A DNA stretch of 64,000 nt from Saxidomus purpurata (Eukaryota; Mollusca; Bivalvia; Venerida; Veneridae): NCBI GenBank assembly GCA_022818135.1, contig JAFMSR010000015.1, forward strand, positions 6,540,691 to 6,604,690. The letters are read 5' to 3'. A model generated the notes under the pieces. The model was not told the origin of the DNA. It worked only from the letters and a program-made list of their open reading frames with translations, and did no database searches. A program made the translations under genes and the position numbers. Of the stretch, positions 52,502 through 61,500 are shown one piece after another (positions within the stretch are counted from its first letter, which is position 1; the number at the start of each line of letters is the position of its first letter).

Positions 52502-54375
52502 TTTCACTTGTGCAGTGTATGCGAAAATTCCGAATGTAATGTACGACGCTAAATCCCGTGCTAGTCTTATGATCACCGCCACCTCTCACTAACACAGTCA
52601 CATGAAGTTTGGACAATGTCCAATCCATTTCCAATACCAAGAAAATCATTTTCATATAAATAAACTATATATATGCTTTATTGTGGGTCCGGGTTTTTTT
52701 AAAAAAATGATTTTGTATCGGCAATTGACTGGACAGTGTCCAAAACCTCATGGGACTGTGTATCCAATACCTTTTTACGTGTAGGAATGTATAGTCTATC
52801 TAAAAGTTTTGATTTGTTTACTTGTTTAAAAGTTATTTGGTATACTTTATCATTTTAAGTTACTAATTAGGTGGGTTACTTGTAGGTAAACATTCGTTCT
52901 GTCAGTTTCAAGGCAGAGGCAATGTCTCTACGAGTACAATCCAACAGTAGTTGCAGTAATTTATGCATCTGCTCAACGAAGGTGAGGATGGTTACTGTTC
53001 AGAATATTCGTAAGCAGGTTCCACTGATGTCTGGTTATAGAGACTGTGTTTGATCGCAGTGTACGTTTGTGTCCGTTACTAACCTTGCTTAACTTTAGCT
53101 TGTCTTATTTTTCAGTTAGAGTTTGCACATCTTTCTAGATGTTATGTCTGTAAGTACTTACAAAGGATAATATTTAGGTAATCCGTGAAGCCATATATGA
53201 AACCGGTATTTATTGACTGCTGCATCTACCATTGTCTTCCATATAGATAAGGTGATTGTTTATCAAAGTGGTTTCTTGCTTTGATACGGAATATTTATGC
53301 ATAGCAAACTTAATACTCAAAGAGATAGAATGCTGGTCTTTGAAGCCATACCCAACGGTCGAGAAAGGATGATGAACTCTACTGAGCTACCAAGTCTGGC
53401 TATATTCACGAACAATGATAGTCTTTGTCTAGTACTGAAACACAATTGGTTCAGCACCAAGGAAACTATTTATTCCTACAATGACTGTTCTATCTAGAAG
53501 GCACTGAAGATATTCTAACGTCGATCTTTGCTGTCTGTCAAGTATTTTTACAGCTGTTTTACTCGTAGGACTTCAAATTACACGGAGAAATCTTTGTCGA
53601 ACGTGGTATTGCGTCCTCCGAATTTAGTGCTACAGGTGGATAGGACCCCCGTCTCGCGTGTAAGTCAGGTCCTAGAAGAGCGTACCCTGTTTATTTGTCT
53701 GTTTTCAGTCAAACCTCAGCTGTAACGCGAGTTTATATCCTAGTATCAAACCAAGATGCTTCACTGTATTGGAATGAGGCACAGATACTTGGGGTCTCAA
53801 CCTCACCCTCTTAAGCCTGACCCTCGCCCCTGCTCACTGCAGTTCCTTATATACATCCTACAACTGCGTGTTAGCTAACCAATTACAAATGCAAGCCCTT
53901 ATTCTGCTTACCTACTGATCACATGTTTATGGTGACAATGTATATAAATATTTATATACGTTCCGTACAAGATGGGACAAGACTTAGTATAGATTCCATA
54001 CCCCAAGCATCTGTGGAATGAGGTACCTCTACACCATTAAGATAACCTTTATGGATGGGTTTTCTTTTTAGGTTTAAAACTTTAGATTTATCTTGATTTA
54101 TTGCAATTTTATCTTTTCCTGAGCAGAACTAACCTGTATTAATTATTGCCTGAGGAATTTCTTGTGGTGTTGCTAGGAAAGCAATGTCAACAGCACATGT
54201 GGACACGGCCACACATGTGTTTTCACTTGCTGTTTACCAGACAATGTATCGTTGTTGAAGCACTTACAGTTTGGAGTGGTAAGTTTGACGCCTTGTGTAA
54301 AGGCTTACTGTATAATGTCGTTAATGTCGTAAAAATGGACCGTCCTGATTAACGGATCCCTTGTGCAAGTTTTTG

Positions 54376-54785
54376 CGTCGCCCTTTTGGAGGAAAGACGA
54401 TAAAAGGGATCGCTTTGTCCGTCAGTCCGTCCGTCAAAAAAAATTAACGTTAGCTATAACTTTGCCATTTCTTAAGATTTCTTCATCAAACATAAGGGTT
54501 GTGTCCCACCAAATTTTGTAGGTCAAGGTAATATTTGACAGAGTTTTGGCCCTTTTTGTACTTAGTTTTTGTCATGAAAACTTAACGTTGGCTATAACTT
54601 TGCCATTTCTTAAGATTGCTTCATCACACTTTCAAATTGCGTGGCTTATGACAAAGGGTCGTGATGCCGCAAAAGTGTGTAGGTCAAAATCATATTTGAC
54701 AGAGTTATCCCCCTTTTTGTAGTTAGATTTTGTCATGAAATAATTAGTTATTCTGAGTTATTCTATCAAAGTGTTAGAGGGCGAC
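54376..54785. mobile_element. Repeat module bounded by inverted GTCGCCCT ends
   Basis: GCGTCGCCCTTTTGGAGG at the left and TTAGAGGGCGACACA at the right are inverted. Inside, after a CCGTCAGTCCGTCCGTC stretch, two monomers about 138 bases apart share GCTATAACTTTGCCATTTCT followed by TAAGATT. It belongs to the same broad class as the other roughly 140-155-bp monomer arrays. No coding frame. Confidence 0.55.
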
Positions 54786-54809
54786 ACAAGTGTTCTATTA
54801 AATAACCAT

Positions 54810-54930
54810 CTAGTTTAGAAGTATCCATAGATGACCCTTACGGCACAGATAATATAGTTCATTGAATACTTCATGATGATCGACTGTGTCAAAAGGCTTC
54901 AGAGCATCAAGACTGATCAAAACATGCTGC
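54810..54930 (-). mobile_element. LINE reverse-transcriptase fragment
   Basis: The minus strand encodes ISLDALKPFDTVDHHEVFNE followed by LYYLCRKG, matching the reverse-transcriptase core pattern of non-LTR retrotransposons (LDxxKAFDTVxHxxLxxxLxxxG). Only this short piece is left; no catalytic YxDD block was found nearby. It is a dead fragment. The clade cannot be assigned from so short a piece. Confidence 0.55.
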
Positions 54931-55528
54931 TTCACACAAGAGCATACATTATTTAATATTTGTCCAAATATGATAATACTTGTTTTGCATTGAAAAAATG
55001 CCATAAAATAGGGGATAGGGACTTCCGCAATGTAAGTGACCACAATATATAGAGGCGCCGTTTCAAATCCGGTCAGAGAAAATCTACTTATGATTCAAGA
55101 TTCCCTCCCTTTGGAACGAGTACTGACAAAAAAAAAACAACCTGTGAAGCAGTCATCGAGAGCAGTAAATGTAAGTTGAGAAACTTGACTCCACTGTCAG
55201 TGTAAAATAAATAAGTATAAATTAAACAGACTTAAAAAATATTATATATTTCTTGGTGCGACATAAAAACCGGATACAACTTAATTTATTAAATAGTGTT
55301 GTATCTGATAAACGTGTATTTTTAGGGACTTAGTAATACAGATACAAATGCGTTTCAAATAAATGTAAGATAAATTATAACTTTCCTTTTGATTTTCTTT
55401 CTACGGGACCTTCCGTATAAACTGAATCTAACATAAATTGTTTGACATGCATAAATTGCATAAATTGAAGATTACCGTAGCTTCCACGGCTACGGCACTT
55501 AACAAACTTTATTATACGTTTCAAAGAC

Positions 55529-55535
55529 ATGCGCA
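55529..55535 (+). promoter_or_regulatory. NRF1-like site near the ATG4 start
   Basis: ATGCGCA, followed by GTAGG, lies 23 bases before the proposed ATG4 start codon. The core resembles the NRF1 consensus (GCGCATGCGC), frequent in promoters of housekeeping animal genes. The nearby ACCGTAGC/GCTACGG words at about 55473-55496 form a small inverted repeat. Function is inferred. Confidence 0.35.
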
Positions 55536-55557
55536 GTAGGTGTGTTTTGATTTTGCG

Positions 55558-58500
55558 ATGGAATATTTGGGTGATTTCACAGATGGTAAAATAATCCGTA
55601 TTTTTAGCATTTTCATTAATTTTTTATGTCTCCCCCACCTCGGGGGGAGACATATTGTTTTTGCCCTGTCCGTCAGTCCGTCCGTCCGTCAGTCCGTCAG
55701 TCCGTCCGTCCATTCTTCGTTTCCGGACGATAACTAGAGTTCCTTTTGACCTACAGCTCTCAAACTTCATAGGATGAATGGTCTTATTGAGCAGATGATC
55801 CCTATTGTTTTTGGGGTCAGTAGTTCAAAGGTCAAGGTCACAGTGACCGTTGGTCAATTTCTCGTTTCCTGGATGATAACTAGAGTTCCTTTTGACCTAC
55901 AGCCCTCAAACTTCATAGGATGATTGGTCTTATAGAGCTGATGATCCCTATTGTTTTTGGGGTCAGTAGGTCAAAGGTCATGGTCACACTGACCGTTGGT
56001 CAATTTCCGGTTTCCGGATGATAACTAGAGTTCCTTTAGACCTACAGACCTCAAACTTCATAGGATGATTGGTCTTATAGAGCAGATGATCCCTATTGTT
56101 TTTGGGGTCAGTAGGTCAAAGGTCAAGGTCACAGTGACCGTTGGTCAATTTCTCATTTCCGGATGATAACTAGAGTTCCTTTTGACCTACAACCCTCAAA
56201 CTGGGGAGGTAAATCGCCCGTCTCCCATTCTTCCTTTCCTGGGACGATAACTAGAGTTCCTTTTGACCTACAGCTCTCAAACTTCATAGGATGAATGGTC
56301 TTATTGAGCAGATGATCCCTATTGTTTTTGGGGTCAGTAGTTCAAAGGTCAAGGTCACAGTGACCGTTGGTCAATTTCTCGTTTGTAACATATTTTAATT
56401 GGAAGCTTAATAGAGAAGGCTTTACCCTTTATCATCTTGGAAAAACATTAAATATAGCAATTAACTCACTAGATATATGTACAGGTTAAAGTTGTGTATA
56501 TATTTTAATGAGATTATTACAAGAAAGTGGTAGCTTTATTTGTTACTAAGATGATAATGACAATTAGATTGCTTGTACTGTATCAAAAAGGTGATGTGAC
56601 TATATTTTGTGTCCGCTCCATATCTCTTGTACCCCTTGAAGGATTTTAGAATAACTCACCACAAATGTTCACCATATTGAGACGATGTGCAGAGCGCAAC
56701 GTGTACGACCACCTTTGTTCAAGGTCAAGGTCACAATTAGAGATCAAAAGTCATGTGACTGTATTTCGTGTCTGAACGAAGTGTTCAGCAACTGTGATGA
56801 GATGTAACAGACACATTCCCCACTCAACAATGGAATTTAATTATTTATCTTCACTTCTTCTCCACAATTATTTTATTTTAATATCCTGTCTCAGTATTAC
56901 AATCATTGACAAACTGCCATTTGGGAGACATTTGTTTTTGTGACAAAAATAACCATCTAGTTTTAGCTAGATTACGTGAAATACATTGCAGCTGTTGATA
57001 TCCAATTGGTATTTGAGGGAGAACTTGTAGAAACGTCAAAATATTGCATATGATTATGTCTTGTGTCAGACATAATTTCCGCAACGTCAACAAAGAAAGA
57101 ACTCATTTAAGTACGATTTAAGGAACGTCTAAATTTCCTGAATGTTGTTTTTGTCGAAATTATTTGATACGTCCAAGAAATCGTCCAAGACCGTTCGATA
57201 TATAGTTGAAATTGGTTTTTAAATGTCCAAGTGCTCGGATAAACCTCATTCGGATGAATATGAAAAACTGCACATTGAATGAATTTAATCAAACATACAT
57301 TTTTACAGTTTCTAGACTGCATAATATATTAGATGTTGAAAACATATCCTTTCAAACTAAGAAGCACTCAGTTAAAATTGATTGATTGAAAAACGCCCGT
57401 ATTAGGTATTCTGTAAAATGGATAGTTGTATCATGTATGCGCGCGACATCTGTATTTTTCTCTTTCTCTTCGGATTCTGTCAAAAAGTGCAATACACGAG
57501 TTTACAGTTTCAAGACTGTACAATGTAGATATCCGAAGCGTATCGAGTGAACTTGACGTCTTGAGAGTTAACTCCCTTGAATTTCAAGTAAACTGAATGT
57601 ATTATGCTTTAAAATAATCTATAGAAAATAAGCTAATTGTAATCTGTCCGTCTGACATGGTTGCACATGATATTGTCACAATAAATACATCATTGGAAAG
57701 CTTACAAACTTAGTTATCTAAAGATATGCAATTTGATACATTTTATTTAACAACAAACATTGAATCAGTTGCTTAACCAGACCATATATCGGGAATTTAA
57801 CGTAGAAGTTAAATTATATAGTGAGAAGTAGCCGGTAACATTTACTCGATGAAAATCGTCAAAAATAGATGGGAAATACCCGGTTTGAACCTGTAAAGCT
57901 GTGTATTTGAATGTGTCAGTCAGTATAATGTAGTACAGAACTAAAGAAAAATTATTTCACACAGATCTGTTACTCATTAAATGATACAACAGTTTGTAAA
58001 TTGTACCTTACTAGCAAGTGATGTTAAAAATGAGATCTGATTCCGAAAAGTATTTCTTGTTTTTTCAGTGTGCCTTACCTATGAGAGTGGTCCAATAGCA
58101 TTTGATGATTTTCCAAAAACATCTGAGCCAGTGTTGATATTAGGTGAACAATACAGTACGTTATATGGTGAGTAAAATCTTACTGAAAGAAACAAGAATT
58201 GGATTGATATTCGTCAAATTCAAATAAAAGCATATAATTTCAGTCTGAATATGTGGACAAAAGAAAGAAAGCTAACTCATGTTCTGGTAAAACTTAGTTA
58301 ACTTAGTGTATAATGTTTTATTAAGTTTGCTCCTGAAGAGGGGAGCTTGCAGTCTCTGCTTTGTTCATCCATCTGTCCATTCAAATCCATCTTGTCTATA
58401 GCATACAATGTAACTCAAAAAATGTGGTGGAGTTTATACTTCATAACTTTTATAGCTCTAGGTCATTGAGGTGAAGTACATTGACAAAGAATCTCTTTAA

Positions 58501-61500
58501 ACTATCCCTCTGGTAAAATGCTTGTCTGGAGCATGACTCGAAAAGTTTTTTAAGTGCTTAACTCTTTAAAAATTTTCAGCCGAATTATACAGCCCATTTT
58601 CCTTTCAGAAACACTAGTTATTTGGTTTACCTCTTCTTACCAGTCAATGACTTTCCTAAACCTTTTCACATTATTAAATTGTTTTAGAACTTGCATTTCT
58701 TCATTACCACCATGTATGTTATAGATCTTGAAGAAATCAGAGATGATGTCAGGTCAAGATTTTGGTTTACTTATAGAAAGGGATTTCAACAAATTGGTAG
58801 GTGTTTCAAGTTTCTTCAAGTCTTACTAGATAAAGTAACTGTATCATTTGTCATTAATTTTGAGTTAATGCAGTATATTTTAGGATCGTTGAATAAAATA
58901 CAAAGTAAGTAGTTTGGATGCGTAAAAACTTTTCAAAAATCCCTTTGATATGCACTTCCAGTTTAAAATAGTTACGGTCATCAAAATGTTTTCATGACTT
59001 ATCTTTAGTCAAAACGATACATAGGGATCGCTTATCCATTGTATTGTGAAAGCCGCCCACGTGTTTACTGAACACCCATCTAGTTTTTATTCTTTGAATG
59101 GATCCTTATACTTTATGATAAATGTAGCACTATGTGATGTATTGCACAATCATGTTGGTAGTTGCCTCTATTAAAGGGGAACGGACATACCATTGACGCG
59201 GCTGGGTTGTATTTACATATGTCAATGACGTTACATAATTTCTAGTAGTACGTCATCTAGGAAAGTAAGCTTGACTGCGTAGCTTTTTGTAAAACAATAT
59301 TGTAATATAAACTACAGGCTTTTCTCTATAGTTGTTAATATGATTAAAAGGAAAAGAAGCAGTTACGGACATAAGTGCCTTCGCTAATTTACTCCGAAAA
59401 TAAATTTAGATGGTTAATGTAGTATAAATTGTAGATGAAGTTGTAAGCACCTTTTATCTCAAATTGCACAAGTAAGCCTTAGACCTCACCTCCAAAAAGA
59501 GGTTCAGGTTAACAAAAACACGTTTTGATTTCGAGAAAAAACCTTTGAATGAATACGTTGTACTTCACAGTGAAACGTAGGTTTACGTGTTTTCATAAAA
59601 TGTTTTCGTGTTGACCTTTTAAATCGAATAGCTGCTTTGTTAGGTTCGAATTGTCCATTTCTGCTTATTGTAAGAGGGCTTTTTTATATTAGTGTATCTA
59701 CTGATTACAACAAACTAAGTTTTTATAATATAGTTTTGTATTTGGATGGCCTTAAATGGTTGCCCGAATATGATATACATGTCAACAGCACATTAAAATG
59801 TGCTGTATTGCAGCAAACTGAAAAATGTCGTGGTAGTTACGCGTCTCTATTTCAGGGGGAACAGGACCTACCTCTGACGCAGGCTGGGGTTGTATGTTAC
59901 GATGTGGTCAAATGATGTTAGCACAAGCTCTAGTAGTACGTCATCTAGGAAGAGGTAGACTTGACTGAGAGCAGTAGACTTTGTTGTTAAACCAATAGTT
60001 ATTGTGTCCACTGAAATATTATTCTTGCTAATGTTCAAGTACATCTACATTGTCTTTAAGTTCTTTTTATGCCCTTGTATGGAGGCATATATAGGATTTT
60101 CTGGATTATTTTAGCAGGTTGTTGCACCTTGAAACCTAGATAATCCCTTTTAGGTAGGTCAGATGTACACCAGTGTTGTATGATTATCAGTCTGTTTGAG
60201 ACATTAATGTCACAGCCAAGATTTGTCAACTGTTTTTGGAGAGAATTAAATGAAATTTCTCACAAATGTTAAGCAATAGTACATACCTGCTAATGTAAGG
60301 GTTTCAGACAATATTACTTACTTTGTATCGCACTTTTATCTGTAGCTTTTCATGTCTCATTCATATTTTTGAAAACACTTAGATATTTCACTGTAACTTG
60401 ACAGGAATATTATACATGATTGGAATTTTTGGCTTATTACATTAAGTAAGTTACATATAACAGGTAATGAACACATTTAATGTTCTTGTCAGGTTGGCGA
60501 TGGCATGGTACTGACGAAAGATACAGGAAAATCCTAGAGATGTTTCAAGATAAGAAGAGTTCATATTACTCTATACATCAAATAGGTTAGATTCTTATTT
60601 CTAATCTAAATACATGTATTGATTCAACTAAATTTACATGTTTAATGTACTTTGATTCCTTTGTAACTGACATTTTAATTGGTGTTTTTGACATGCCTTA
60701 TTTAAAATATTCTGAATTTTGTGTCTCTGACATTGGTATTATTGTTGTGAGGTTGTTTTACTAGGCACCAAACGTTTTATTTCACACTGTGCCATTTACA
60801 CGAGACATAAATGATCATTTTATTCTTTGTATAGCGTCTATGGGTGTGTCTGAAGGGAAGAATGTAGGACAGTGGTTTGGACCTAACACAGTAGCACAAG
60901 TACTAAAGTAAGCATTAATTGTGTTTATGTCCCTTGTGGGGATGTATGTAGAACTTGCACCTTCTGTTGGACCTTTTATTTTATTTGTTTGTTTGTGCAG
61001 AAGTTGCCATAGATACTTTGTGTCTCAGTTTCAAATTTCAGAGTTTGACAAGGGCTTATTGAAACTTGTTAAGGGTGTTAAGAGGATGTTTGGCACAAGA
61101 CTCAGGTCAGTACCTGAAAGGTCAAGGTCACGTACAGTTCGAGTTGTGTCTCAGTCAGAACATTTTTCCTTTAATCAAGCCTTGATGCAGAACAACTAAA
61201 CACTAGTTTATTAGTTTTACTTGTGTATATATCATATTTTCTATGTATTACACTACATTTAACTGATTATGCTGTATGTTCAAACAGGTATGACAAATGA
61301 AATAAAGTCTGATGAAATAGCAACCCACACTTGTCAGGGTCACAATAGATAATGTTTTTGAAAGCCTTTCAGAACTTTCAGAAATTTGATTCCAAACGCA
61401 TATATAACTAGGGCTGCAACGATTCAGGTACCCTTGGTTGTTGGATTGGTTAATACCCTTTCGATGACAAATGATTCAATATCTACATCGAAGATAACAT

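Larger units (their letters stand above)
52502..55557. other. Divergent intergenic region between TMEM254 and ATG4
   Basis: Both genes should have their promoters here, at opposite ends. Sequence just beyond the TMEM254 start (52502-52600) is richer in CpG than its surroundings and probably holds the 5' UTR. The middle contains a repeat module (about 54376-54785) and a LINE reverse-transcriptase fragment (54810-54930, minus). No further exon was recognised. Confidence 0.5.

Noticed and set aside
52400..52582. 60-residue membrane protein on the minus strand starting at GTG
   Set aside because: GTG is not a normal start here; the ATG at 52501 with a good context and the donor at 52411 give the TMEM254 first exon instead.
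59176..59290. Mutually exclusive alternative exon for ATG4
   Set aside because: The frame is broken by deletions and an early stop, so it cannot replace the catalytic exon.
61408..61500. hAT-type transposon end (GGGCTGCAACGATTC)
   Set aside because: The word resembles known hAT termini, but no matching inverted end or 8-base duplication was found.
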